A DNA stretch of 51,524 nt from Caulobacteraceae bacterium (GTDB lineage Bacteria > Pseudomonadota > Alphaproteobacteria > Caulobacterales > Caulobacteraceae). Shown here in pieces: positions 44,307 through 51,524 of this stretch. Below the pieces are notes generated by a model. It did not search any database. It worked only from the letters and a program-made list of their open reading frames with translations, and was not told where the DNA came from. How positions within the stretch are numbered: position 1 is the stretch's first letter; each line of letters starts with the position of its first letter. The DNA lies in assembly GCA_947378235.1 (NCBI GenBank), contig CANCJE010000002.1, positions 1 through 51,524 of the forward strand, in the 5' to 3' direction. The position numbers were made by a program, and so were the translations under genes.

Positions 44307-45755
44307 CTATCCTTCACGGCCCAAGGCCTTAACGATCTGCGCATGGCGCCGCCTCGAGATGCCGTAGCCTGTGAAGATGATCAGCGAGATGACAGCGATC
44401 ACCGCAGCGACCGGTCCCCACACCAACACTAACAAAAACTGCGTCATCTGAGACAAAACAAGACCGACGTGACTGGCAGCATCCTTCGGAAACCGGATTA
44501 GGTCGAGCGCTAAACCCGCCGCCATCACCCCTAGTCCAGAGGCCGCCTTATTGGCAAAGCCGAGCCCGGCGAAATAGAGCCCTTCACGCCGACGACCGAA
44601 CAGATGCTCATGCTCATCGGCAGCATCTGCCATCATTGAGGGATAGGAGACCGACACCAAACCAATCCCAATACCCGCGAAAAAGGAATTGATCTGCATC
44701 GGCAGCAGCGCGGCATCCCCCAGTGGCAGATAGAGCCCCGTCAACTGCCCGCCCTGCAGCACCAGCCAGTTGGCCATCAGCAGGGCAAACCCGATGATCA
44801 CGACGGTTTTCTTCTCGAACAGCCTCTGAAAGAGGGGTGCCGTCGTACTGCCCAGCAAGATTCCGACCAAGAAGGCGTAGCCAATGAATTGAATGAGTTC
44901 ACTTCTCATCCTCCAGACAAACACGAAGGCATGCTGATTGAGGCTGGCATTGAGGCCCATGGCGGCATAGATGATCACCGCCGAGATAAACAGGAGCCGG
45001 AAGGACCGGTTGGCAAAGATCTCCGCGATCTCGCCCGGCAACCGCTTCAACATGGCCGAGTCCACCTTTTCCGGCTGCGGCAAACGGCTCGCATAACGGT
45101 AAAGACCCAACAGGCAGACCGTCATACAGACCATCAAGATCCCCGCGACCGTCCAGCCAAAACCGGGATAACCCGCTGGCCGCTGCAGTCCGCCCTTGGC
45201 GAAAAACAGGGAATAGCCCATGGCCGTGACCGCGACCGAGACCAAAATCCCCGACACGACCCGAAAGACGACTACACTGGTGCGCGCCGCATAGTCGGTG
45301 GCCAACTCAGCCCCCAAGGCAATATAGGGTACATTAAACAGCGACATGCTGCTGCGAGCGGCCACAGACATCACCGTCAGCCAAGCAAATAGACCGATGG
45401 GTCCAAGTCCTTCCGGCGGCGAAAAAAGCAGGCCAAGCGAGACCGCAATCAGCGGAGCTGACAGGGCCATCAGCGGCAATCTGCGTCCGAACCGCGAGGA
45501 GATATTGTCAGACCAAGACCCAACCAGCGGATCAACCACAGCGTCGAAGGCGAGACTAACCGCCAGGGCTGCACCGACCAGTAGGCCTGACAGGCCCAAG
45601 ACGGCCGAGTAGTAAAAGAAGATGAACCCGATTGCCGTATCAAACCCACCGGTCTGGACCGCCTGCCCCAAGCCATAGGCCAACTTCACAAACACAGAAG
45701 GATTGGATGGCGTGACCGGCAGCGTGTCTGGCAATGGACGATCAGCGGCCTGCAT
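44307..45755 (-). CDS. GPH-family (MFS) sugar:cation symporter
   Basis: The 482-residue product has twelve predicted membrane segments and the pattern of glycoside-pentoside-hexuronide symporters: YGLGQAVQTGGFDTAIGFIFFYYSAVLGLSGLLVGAAL, then AFDAVVDPLVGSWSDNISSRFGRRLPLM, where the D-x-x-x-D-P motif is typical of this family. A ribosome site AAGGAAGAG precedes the ATG. It diverges from the mutarotase gene and precedes PhyH, AKR and hydrolase genes in the same direction. Likely cargo is a galactoside, monosaccharide or sugar acid for the pathway downstream. Confidence 0.88.
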   Translation of the reverse strand: MQAADRPLPDTLPVTPSNPSVFVKLAYGLGQAVQTGGFDTAIGFIFFYYSAVLGLSGLLVGAALAVSLAFDAVVDPLVGSWSDNISSRFGRRLPLMALSAPLIAVSLGLLFSPPEGLGPIGLFAWLTVMSVAARSSMSLFNVPYIALGAELATDYAARTSVVVFRVVSGILVSVAVTAMGYSLFFAKGGLQRPAGYPGFGWTVAGILMVCMTVCLLGLYRYASRLPQPEKVDSAMLKRLPGEIAEIFANRSFRLLFISAVIIYAAMGLNASLNQHAFVFVWRMRSELIQFIGYAFLVGILLGSTTAPLFQRLFEKKTVVIIGFALLMANWLVLQGGQLTGLYLPLGDAALLPMQINSFFAGIGIGLVSVSYPSMMADAADEHEHLFGRRREGLYFAGLGFANKAASGLGVMAAGLALDLIRFPKDAASHVGLVLSQMTQFLLVLVWGPVAAVIAVISLIIFTGYGISRRRHAQIVKALGREG

Positions 45756-45847
45756 CGGCTCTTCCTTCTTATGAAATCAGACCAAGCTCAAGGATCTGTA
45801 CTAAGAGATTAGGCGGTAAAATTCATATCAATGAAAGACCCAAATCC

Positions 45848-46672
45848 ATGCTCCACACCCTCAGCGTCGACACCTGGTCTTTTACCGTCGACACAGATGG
45901 CGGCATGATCCGGCGACTGACCTGTGGAGCCCGCGACATCCTTCGGCCTATGCCGGACGAGCGCCGCGACCCAAGGCTGTCGTGCTGTTATCCGCTCTTG
46001 CCCTTTGCCAACCGGATCGATCAGGCCCATCTCGCCTTTGAGGGACGTGTCGCCGAGATTAGCCCTGCCCTACCCGAACCTCACGGACTTCACGGCACCG
46101 GATGGCAATCGGATTGGACAGCAGAAGCGATGGGTTTCGACCATCTACTCCTGACCCTTGAGGGTGGCTCAGACCCGGCTTGGCCCTGGCGCTGGCGTGC
46201 GGAGCAACTTTTTTCCATCTCGCAATCGGGTCTCACGGTCGATCTGACCCTGACCAACATCGACACGGTTCCGGCCCCCGCGAGCATCGGGCTTCATCCC
46301 GCCTTTTTGATTGATCCTGAGACCCGAATTGAAACCAACTTAGCGGGGATTTGGGACTGTCGCCCCGACCTGATTCCCAGCGGCTGGCGTCCGATCGCTT
46401 GGCCCGATATCGAAGCGCAGGCGCTCGACAATTGCCTCACAGGCTGGTCCGGAAGGGCGATCCTTCGAACGCCAGGCCAGCCCCCGATCACCCTTGTCGC
46501 CGACACAAGCCATCTTCAGGTCTACCGACCAAAGGGTGGAAATGTTATTTGCCTAGAGCCAGTTACGGCCAGACCAAATGTCTGGACCCCCATCGAGAAT
46601 GGCCCCGCCGAGCCGCCTGCCATATTGGCACCGCAAGAGCGCCTGTCCGTGACACTGACTCTATCGGCCTAG
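45848..46672 (+). CDS. Aldose 1-epimerase (mutarotase)
   Basis: I place the start at the ATG at 45848 (274 residues), because the longer frame runs back into the divergent symporter gene. Family motifs are LLPFANRID, LHGTGWQSDW with the catalytic-region His, IGLHPAFLID with the second His and CLEPVTARPNVW with the catalytic Glu. It interconverts alpha and beta anomers, which would supply the beta-anomer to the sugar dehydrogenase of the neighbouring cluster. Its end overlaps the convergent aldolase gene by 12 bases. Confidence 0.88.
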   Translation: MLHTLSVDTWSFTVDTDGGMIRRLTCGARDILRPMPDERRDPRLSCCYPLLPFANRIDQAHLAFEGRVAEISPALPEPHGLHGTGWQSDWTAEAMGFDHLLLTLEGGSDPAWPWRWRAEQLFSISQSGLTVDLTLTNIDTVPAPASIGLHPAFLIDPETRIETNLAGIWDCRPDLIPSGWRPIAWPDIEAQALDNCLTGWSGRAILRTPGQPPITLVADTSHLQVYRPKGGNVICLEPVTARPNVWTPIENGPAEPPAILAPQERLSVTLTLSA

Positions 46673-47278
46673 GGCGGCGACACAGGCGGCTGTTTTCGCG
46701 CTGACCTCAGCGGTGGATAGTCCCGGGCGGTAGAGTTCGGAGCCCAGACCAAACCCGCTTGCGCCCGCAGCCTGCCACTCGGCCATCGCGGATGGACCTA
46801 TGCCACCGACAGCAATGACCTTCACGTGACGCGGCAGGACGGCACCGATGGCCTTGAGATAGCCAGAACCGAGGGTCGCGGCGGGGAACAGCTTCAAGAA
46901 CCTTGCGCCCGCATCAATGGCCGCAAAGGCTTCGGTAGGGGTCATAAAGCCGGGCAACGACTCCAGCCCTAGCGAAAGGCTGCGCAAGATCACATCGCGA
47001 TTAACGTTTGGTGAGACGATGAACTGACCACCCGCCGCCTTAACGGCGTCCACATCTGCAACGCTCAGGACGGTTCCCGCACCAACCATCATCTGATCCT
47101 TAAACCGGATCGCGAGCCGCCTGATGCTCTCGAGCGGGTCTGGGGAGTTGAGCGGAACTTCCATGGCTCGCACACCCTGCGCGTAGAGGGCCTCACCGAT
47201 GGCGATCACCTCATCCGGCGTCACGCCGCGCACAATGGCGAGGATGGGAAGCTGTTCCAAAGCCTGATCGATGGTCAT
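46661..47278 (-). CDS. dgoA: 2-dehydro-3-deoxy-6-phosphogalactonate aldolase
   Basis: The 205-residue product is a class I KDPG/KDPGal aldolase. E40 (AMEVPLNSPDP), GFMTPTEA (110-117) and the Schiff-base lysine K129 (RFLKLFPA) are visible, as is VGAGTV at 65-70. The PLNSP sequence after the Glu is typical of galactonate-type (DgoA) rather than gluconate-type (Eda) enzymes. It cleaves KDPGal to pyruvate and glyceraldehyde 3-phosphate. Its start overlaps the kinase stop in ATGA, so both are made together. Confidence 0.92.
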   Translation of the reverse strand: MTIDQALEQLPILAIVRGVTPDEVIAIGEALYAQGVRAMEVPLNSPDPLESIRRLAIRFKDQMMVGAGTVLSVADVDAVKAAGGQFIVSPNVNRDVILRSLSLGLESLPGFMTPTEAFAAIDAGARFLKLFPAATLGSGYLKAIGAVLPRHVKVIAVGGIGPSAMAEWQAAGASGFGLGSELYRPGLSTAEVSAKTAACVAALGR

Positions 47279-48159
47279 GGGGCGATCCCTTCAATGATCG
47301 AGATGAGACCGGCCAGCGCTGCCGCTTCTCCGTCGATGTTTTGGCAGGTCCTGCCTCGCGCCGCCAGGGCCCGACCATAGGCGGCACAAAGGGCTGGATC
47401 GCCGATCAAGGTTACAGGCTCGTCGTCGGATAGGCCCAACAGCCGAGGGCTTGAGGCGACATCAGACCCGATCAACAGGCCCGACAGGAACCCTGCCGAC
47501 TGGCCCTCAGCCAATGATCCCGTCAGTTGTCGGGCGCGGAGACCAAAGAGACGCGCGCTCAGGGCATTACCCTCCCCTGACGCGGCAAGCCCTGCGGCAA
47601 AGCCGTCTGGCTCGGCGGGGTCTTGAACCGTCGCCAAGATGCTGTGCTGACTCAGCAGGGCATAGAGTTCGCCGGTCATGGCCGTGACAAAATCGATGAT
47701 CTTGCCGCCTTCAACCCTGACCCACTTGGCGTGGGTGCCGGGCAAACAGAAGAGGCCGGTTTGCACTGTCGAGGCTGGGGCACCAAAGATCTGCACCTCT
47801 TCACCGCGCATCACATCTGGCCCATGGGCCTGACCTACAGTGCGAACACCCGGCACGATCCAAACCCGATCGGCGGGCTGAACAAGTCCTTTCTCAATCG
47901 CTTTCGTGTCAGCCGGACAATCGACATAGGGCGCAGCCAACCAGCCCAAATTGGACCCCGCCATTCCGCCGAGCAGAACAGGCAAGCCTTCAGCCTTCAG
48001 AGCCGGTCGGATGTCCTGTTCCAACCTCAGCGGTACGTCTCCCCGGCCGATCTTGGAGACGCCAAAGGGAAAGCTGGCACTGGCCACCGCCCTGCCCGCC
48101 TCGATCCGCCAAGCGCGGACATTGGTCGTGCCCCAGTCGCAGGCCAGCCAAGCGCTCAC
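47275..48159 (-). CDS. dgoK: 2-dehydro-3-deoxygalactonokinase
   Basis: The 294-residue product has the DgoK pattern: CDWGTTNVRAWRIE (7-20), GGMAGSNLGWL, and LPGTHAKWVRVEGGKIIDFVTAMTGELYALLSQHSIL in the middle, with a FLSGLLIGSD segment later. It phosphorylates KDGal at C6 ahead of aldolase cleavage. It starts at GTG, overlapping the SDR stop (GTGA), and overlaps the aldolase start. The order dehydratase-SDR-kinase-aldolase forms a De Ley-Doudoroff operon. Confidence 0.92.
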   Translation of the reverse strand: MSAWLACDWGTTNVRAWRIEAGRAVASASFPFGVSKIGRGDVPLRLEQDIRPALKAEGLPVLLGGMAGSNLGWLAAPYVDCPADTKAIEKGLVQPADRVWIVPGVRTVGQAHGPDVMRGEEVQIFGAPASTVQTGLFCLPGTHAKWVRVEGGKIIDFVTAMTGELYALLSQHSILATVQDPAEPDGFAAGLAASGEGNALSARLFGLRARQLTGSLAEGQSAGFLSGLLIGSDVASSPRLLGLSDDEPVTLIGDPALCAAYGRALAARGRTCQNIDGEAAALAGLISIIEGIAP

Positions 48160-48911
48160 GTGCGCCCGCCATCTATGACAAGGTTCTGGCCGGTGATCAG
48201 GGCGCTATCATCGGCGGCGAGAAACAGAACCAGCCGCGCCACATCTTCCGGCGCGATCCGCTTCTTCAGGGCCACCTGCTCCATCCAAGCCGCTTCGGCT
48301 TCTGGCGTCAGCCAAAGCTGCAACTGGCGTTCCGTGACCACCCAGCCCGGCGACACGGCATTGACCCGGATATTATCCACGCCCCATTCGCGCGCCAAGG
48401 ATTTGGAAAGACCGATCACCGCCGCCTTGGCCGCCGTATAGGCGCTGAGGTCAGCAGGGCCTAAGAGCGCATTGATGGAGGATAGATTGATGATCGATCC
48501 CCCGCCGCTAGCCACCATCCCGCCCTGCACAGCCTGCGACGCCAAGAAGACCGGATCGAGATTGACCGCCAGATTGGCCCGCCAAGCGCTGGCCTTCATC
48601 TCTGCGGCGCGGTGCCTTTGATCATTGGCGACATTGTTGACCAAGACCGTGACCGGTCCCCATTGGCTAGCCGCCTGCGCGATGGCGGCCTGCAACGCGT
48701 CTGCGCTCGTCACATCGCAAGCTTGGAACGAGACCGTGCCGCCCAAGCGCGTCGCTAAGGCCTGCCCCGCCTCAACCGCAATATCGATGAACGAGACCTT
48801 TGCTCCTTGGCCGGCAAAGGCCTCTACAAGGGCCGCGCCTATGCCGGTCGCACCGCCTGTGACAAAGACATGGCGGCCCTTGAGGCTGGGATAGTCGGCA
48901 AAGGCTCCCAT
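48156..48911 (-). CDS. SDR sugar dehydrogenase, probably galactose 1-dehydrogenase
   Basis: The 251-residue product is a classical SDR: TGGATGIG (18-25), NNVAN (92-96), catalytic S145, Y158 and K162 (SSINALLGPADLSAYTAAK), and NAVSPGWVVT. Context between the dehydratase and KDGal kinase genes indicates oxidation of galactose (or an analogous aldose) to a lactone with NAD(P)+. It begins with a one-base overlap (TGATG) with the dehydratase stop. No lactonase is visible, so spontaneous hydrolysis or a gene elsewhere is implied. Other sugars, such as L-arabinose or L-fucose, cannot be excluded. Confidence 0.85.
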   Translation of the reverse strand: MGAFADYPSLKGRHVFVTGGATGIGAALVEAFAGQGAKVSFIDIAVEAGQALATRLGGTVSFQACDVTSADALQAAIAQAASQWGPVTVLVNNVANDQRHRAAEMKASAWRANLAVNLDPVFLASQAVQGGMVASGGGSIINLSSINALLGPADLSAYTAAKAAVIGLSKSLAREWGVDNIRVNAVSPGWVVTERQLQLWLTPEAEAAWMEQVALKKRIAPEDVARLVLFLAADDSALITGQNLVIDGGRT

Positions 48912-50635
48912 CAGTGGGACTCGCGACTGACCGCATCACCGCTGGAGCCGACCAGAAAATCTTGGTCACAGCCCCGGTCGGCTTGCAGCACCGTGTCGAC
49001 ATAGAGCTTGGCCCAGCCCCGGACATAGGGCGAGGCGGGACGCGCCAAAGCTGGATCCGCCGCTCGCCGAGCCAATTCCGCCTCGCTGACCTGAAGGGTC
49101 AAGGTCCGCGCTGGCCCATCGAGGGAAATCAAATCCCCATCTTGTACAAGGGCCAAGGGGCCTCCTGCATCAGCCTCTGGGTTCACATGCAAGATCACTG
49201 TACCGAAGGCTGTTCCGCTCATCCGCGCATCGGATATCCGCACCATGTCACGAACGCCCTTAGCCAAGAGCTTGGCAGGCAAGGCCATATTGCCGACCTC
49301 TGGCATGCCCGGATAGCCCTTAGGCCCGCAGCCCTTAAGCACCAGAACGCAGGTCTCGTCGACATCCAGAGCGGGCAGGTCGATCCGCGCCTTATAGTCT
49401 TCGATGGAGTCAAACACGACCGCGCGGCCCGTATGAACCAAGAGTTCAGGCGAGGCTGCGCTCGGCTTCATCACCGCACCGCCGGGACTGAGATTCCCGC
49501 GCAGAACCCAAAGCCCTGAACTGGGCGCAACGGGGGCCTCCATCGTCCGGATGACCTCGGGATTATCACATCGCGCCATGTCGGCGATCTGGGCTTGGGT
49601 CAGGCCGCTGACCGTGATCGCCTCGCCTCGCAGGTGCGAACCAAGCGCCTTAAATACGGCTGGTACGCCGCCCGCATAGCAAAAGTCCTCCATCAGGAAC
49701 CGGCCCGATGGCATCAGGTCGACCAAGAGCGGGATATCGCGGCCCAGCCGGTCGAAATCCTCCTGCTCTAACGTCACGCCCAAACGCCCCGCCAAGGCGA
49801 TCAGGTGCAGGACGGCATTGGTCGAGCCGCCAATGGCCGCGTGGGTCAAGATGGCGTTTTCGAAGGCCTCGCGCGTGGCGATGGCGGACATCTTCACATC
49901 GTCTCGGACCAACTGCACAATCCGCCGTCCTGTCAGATGGGCCAAGGTCGCTCGCCGACCATCGACAGCGGGTAAGGCCGCATTTTCAGGCAGGCTCAAG
50001 CCCAAGGCCTCCACCAAACTGGCCATGGTCGAGGCTGTGCCCATGGTCATGCAGACCCCGTGGCTACGCGACATGCCACTCTCGGCGGACATGAAATCGG
50101 CCAGCGTCATCTCGCCTGCGCGCACAGCTTCTGAGAACTTCCAGACATCTGTGCCCGAGCCAATATCCTTGCCGCGAAACTTGCCGTTCAGCATGGGGCC
50201 GGACGACACGACCATGGTCGGCAGATCGACGCTGGCCGCGCCCATCAATTGACCGGGAGTGGTCTTATCGCAGCCGCCGAGCAGCACGACACCGTCGATC
50301 GGGTTGCCTCGGATCGACTCCTCGACCTCCATGGCCAGAAGATTGCGAAACAGCATGGCCGTTGGGCGCATCTGGGTTTCCCCCAGCGACATGGCCGGAA
50401 ACTCGAGCGGCAGGCCACCGGCCTCCCAGACCCCACGCTTGACGTGCTCGGCCAAATCTCGAAGCCCGGCATTACAGGGTGTCAGTTCCGACCATGTGTT
50501 GCAGATGCCAATGACCGGACGACCGTCAAACACATCGTCCGGAAGACCTTGGCTCTTCATCCAACTGCGATGGATAAAGCCATCGCGATCAAGCTTGCCA
50601 TAGGTATGGGCACTTCTGAGCGGTTTACGAGCCAC
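48911..50635 (-). CDS. IlvD/Edd-family sugar-acid dehydratase
   Basis: The 574-residue product belongs to the Fe-S dehydratases related to L-arabinonate and D-xylonate dehydratase. Candidate cluster cysteines are C54 (LTPCNAG), C122 (GGCDKTTPG, with K124 as the likely carbamylated metal lysine) and C195 (SHGVCMTMG); GGSTNAVLHL and SDARMSGTAFG are also typical. It dehydrates an aldonate to 2-keto-3-deoxyaldonate. By operon context the substrate is probably D-galactonate, replacing the usual enolase-superfamily DgoD. It is followed by the SDR gene with a one-base overlap. Confidence 0.92.
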   Translation of the reverse strand: MARKPLRSAHTYGKLDRDGFIHRSWMKSQGLPDDVFDGRPVIGICNTWSELTPCNAGLRDLAEHVKRGVWEAGGLPLEFPAMSLGETQMRPTAMLFRNLLAMEVEESIRGNPIDGVVLLGGCDKTTPGQLMGAASVDLPTMVVSSGPMLNGKFRGKDIGSGTDVWKFSEAVRAGEMTLADFMSAESGMSRSHGVCMTMGTASTMASLVEALGLSLPENAALPAVDGRRATLAHLTGRRIVQLVRDDVKMSAIATREAFENAILTHAAIGGSTNAVLHLIALAGRLGVTLEQEDFDRLGRDIPLLVDLMPSGRFLMEDFCYAGGVPAVFKALGSHLRGEAITVSGLTQAQIADMARCDNPEVIRTMEAPVAPSSGLWVLRGNLSPGGAVMKPSAASPELLVHTGRAVVFDSIEDYKARIDLPALDVDETCVLVLKGCGPKGYPGMPEVGNMALPAKLLAKGVRDMVRISDARMSGTAFGTVILHVNPEADAGGPLALVQDGDLISLDGPARTLTLQVSEAELARRAADPALARPASPYVRGWAKLYVDTVLQADRGCDQDFLVGSSGDAVSRESH

Positions 50636-50738
50636 GAACCTGTCCTATCTCTGCCTTGAGCGGGGCGACATCCCTGCCGGAGTAATTTATTTTTTATAGC
50701 GACTTACTAATGTTTTTTAAGACGGCCTGTTGGCCAGA

Positions 50739-51524
50739 CTAGGGACTAGACTTCCAAATAGCCACTCCGGCTGGCGGCAAGATCGCGCCGCCCAAAACAA
50801 ACTCTGGTTCCTCCTGAGCGGGGGTCGGTCGCGGTTCGGGCGAGGCGTTTATAGCGACAATAAAGCTGCCCCTCTGGCTGATCCGAACCCCTTCCGGCAT
50901 GGACGTTACGGACAGGCCTGCCCGCTTGGCTGCATCGGACAGGACATGGCTCAAAGCGTTCTCTTGCGGCGCGAAGGCGAGATAGTCCCGCCTCCCCGAA
51001 CGAATCCAAGCTGGATGTCCATCCTCAAACTGCCCCAAGACCTCGGCCTTCGTCGTAACATCCTCACGCCAATCGCGGCCAGTCAACGCCGCGCCAGTAG
51101 CGGTTATGACCATGGGGGTGCCAGGACGCAAGCTCTCAACCCGCTGCACGGTGAGGGGCAAGTGCTTGGACAATTGGCCCGGCGGCAGGTTGCGCGGAAT
51201 ATGCAGATCACGGGTCTTTGACCCTGCGCGAACGCCAAATATGGTTACCGCTTCCGTGGCTTCAAAGGCGGCTATCGCCTCGGGAGAGACGATAGGAAGG
51301 CATGGGGCGACGACGAGCCTATAGCCGCTCAGATCCGCGCCGGGCGGAACAATGTCCACATCAAGACCCATCTGCCGCAGGCTCGAATACCAAGCAAAGG
51401 CCTCCTTCAAGGCTGAAAAGCCCTTGGCCTGAGGCTGAATGGTCGTGACCCAATCGCCCTCGTAGGAAAAGACCAGCGCCACGGGCGAAGGTCCGCAGGG
51501 CGCAAACTCACCCAAGGCCTTGAT
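50739..51524 (-). CDS. GH42 beta-galactosidase, C-terminal part
   Basis: The frame is open to the right edge, so only about the last 261 residues are seen. They match the A4 beta-galactosidase trimerisation-type domain (VALVFSYEGDWVTTIQPQAKGFSALKEAFAWYSSLRQMGLDVDIVPPGADLSGYRLVVAPCLPIV) and the C-terminal Ig-like domain (GSFIVAINASPEPR, VLGGAILPPAGVAIWKS). The catalytic Glu residues are beyond the window. It hydrolyses beta-galactosides and would feed the galactose pathway that follows on the same strand. The gap to the dehydratase is 103 bases. Confidence 0.85.
   Translation of the reverse strand: MKALGEFAPCGPSPVALVFSYEGDWVTTIQPQAKGFSALKEAFAWYSSLRQMGLDVDIVPPGADLSGYRLVVAPCLPIVSPEAIAAFEATEAVTIFGVRAGSKTRDLHIPRNLPPGQLSKHLPLTVQRVESLRPGTPMVITATGAALTGRDWREDVTTKAEVLGQFEDGHPAWIRSGRRDYLAFAPQENALSHVLSDAAKRAGLSVTSMPEGVRISQRGSFIVAINASPEPRPTPAQEEPEFVLGGAILPPAGVAIWKSSP

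Noticed and set aside
47623-48441. Plus-strand open frame of 272 codons
   Set aside because: It overlaps the KDGal kinase and SDR genes on the other strand, both with intact family motifs and coupled starts.
50636-50738. Rho-independent terminator (GGCC-TGTT-GGCC plus T run)
   Set aside because: The T run precedes the stem on the plus strand and becomes A residues after it on the minus strand, where the gene ends, so the order is wrong.
1-51524. tRNA or rRNA genes, insertion sequences, integrase or phage genes
   Set aside because: I looked for cloverleaf-type stretches with TTCGANTC arms, transposase motifs and terminal repeats and found none I could support.

Overview
The window reads as chromosomal DNA of a GC-rich alphaproteobacterium. 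The dense catabolic operons, the TonB-dependent receptor, the GTG/TTG starts and the De Ley-Doudoroff galactose genes suggest Caulobacterales or Sphingomonadales; this is inference, as no rRNA or tRNA is present to settle it. I saw no insertion sequence, phage gene or CRISPR array. Both ends cut genes.

Region 1 (1-19.7 kb) is a catabolic island for an unidentified organic acid or aromatic/terpenoid-like compound. It holds an SDR, a CaiB-type CoA-transferase, a serine hydrolase, a beta-helix protein paired with a diheme cytochrome, a TonB receptor, an acyl-CoA-dehydrogenase-like monooxygenase, two divergent DUF3237 genes, an MFS permease, a carboxymuconolactone-decarboxylase-like protein, a VOC protein, a MarR regulator and a core-MetE-like methyltransferase. 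A tight minus-strand operon follows: hydrolase, APH-type kinase, divergent enolase, 2-hydroxyacid dehydrogenase, and a hydrolase whose nucleophile serine is alanine. Similar TTNGAANACTAAC-like sites lie upstream of several of these units and may be the MarR operator.

Region 2 (19.8-41.4 kb) is a signalling and surface-protein island. A Slam-like outer-membrane protein and a FecR protein with a TbpB-like C-terminal barrel diverge from a CHASE2 adenylate cyclase, which is followed by a GT60-like (Skp1-type) GlcNAc transferase. Convergent to these is a 934-residue Thr/Pro/Ala-repeat protein without a Sec signal. Behind it on the same strand lie a LuxR-type regulator, an HlyD adaptor, an unusual 1298-residue tandem ABC transporter, a TolC/NodT protein and a prolyl 4-hydroxylase. 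I propose one system: prolines of the repeat protein are hydroxylated, Hyp or Thr is GlcNAc-modified in the cytoplasm, and the product is exported by type I secretion, giving a bacterial analogue of hydroxyproline-rich glycoproteins or mucins. A PDE-like HD protein and a GAF/HD-GYP protein next door suggest cyclic-nucleotide control.

Region 3 (41.4-51.5 kb) is a galactoside-use cluster: hydrolase, aldo/keto reductase, PhyH dioxygenase, GPH-type sugar symporter, mutarotase, KDPGal aldolase, KDGal kinase, SDR sugar dehydrogenase, IlvD/Edd sugar-acid dehydratase and the C-terminal part of a GH42 beta-galactosidase. Together they outline galactoside hydrolysis, oxidation to galactonate, dehydration, phosphorylation and aldol cleavage; no lactonase is visible.
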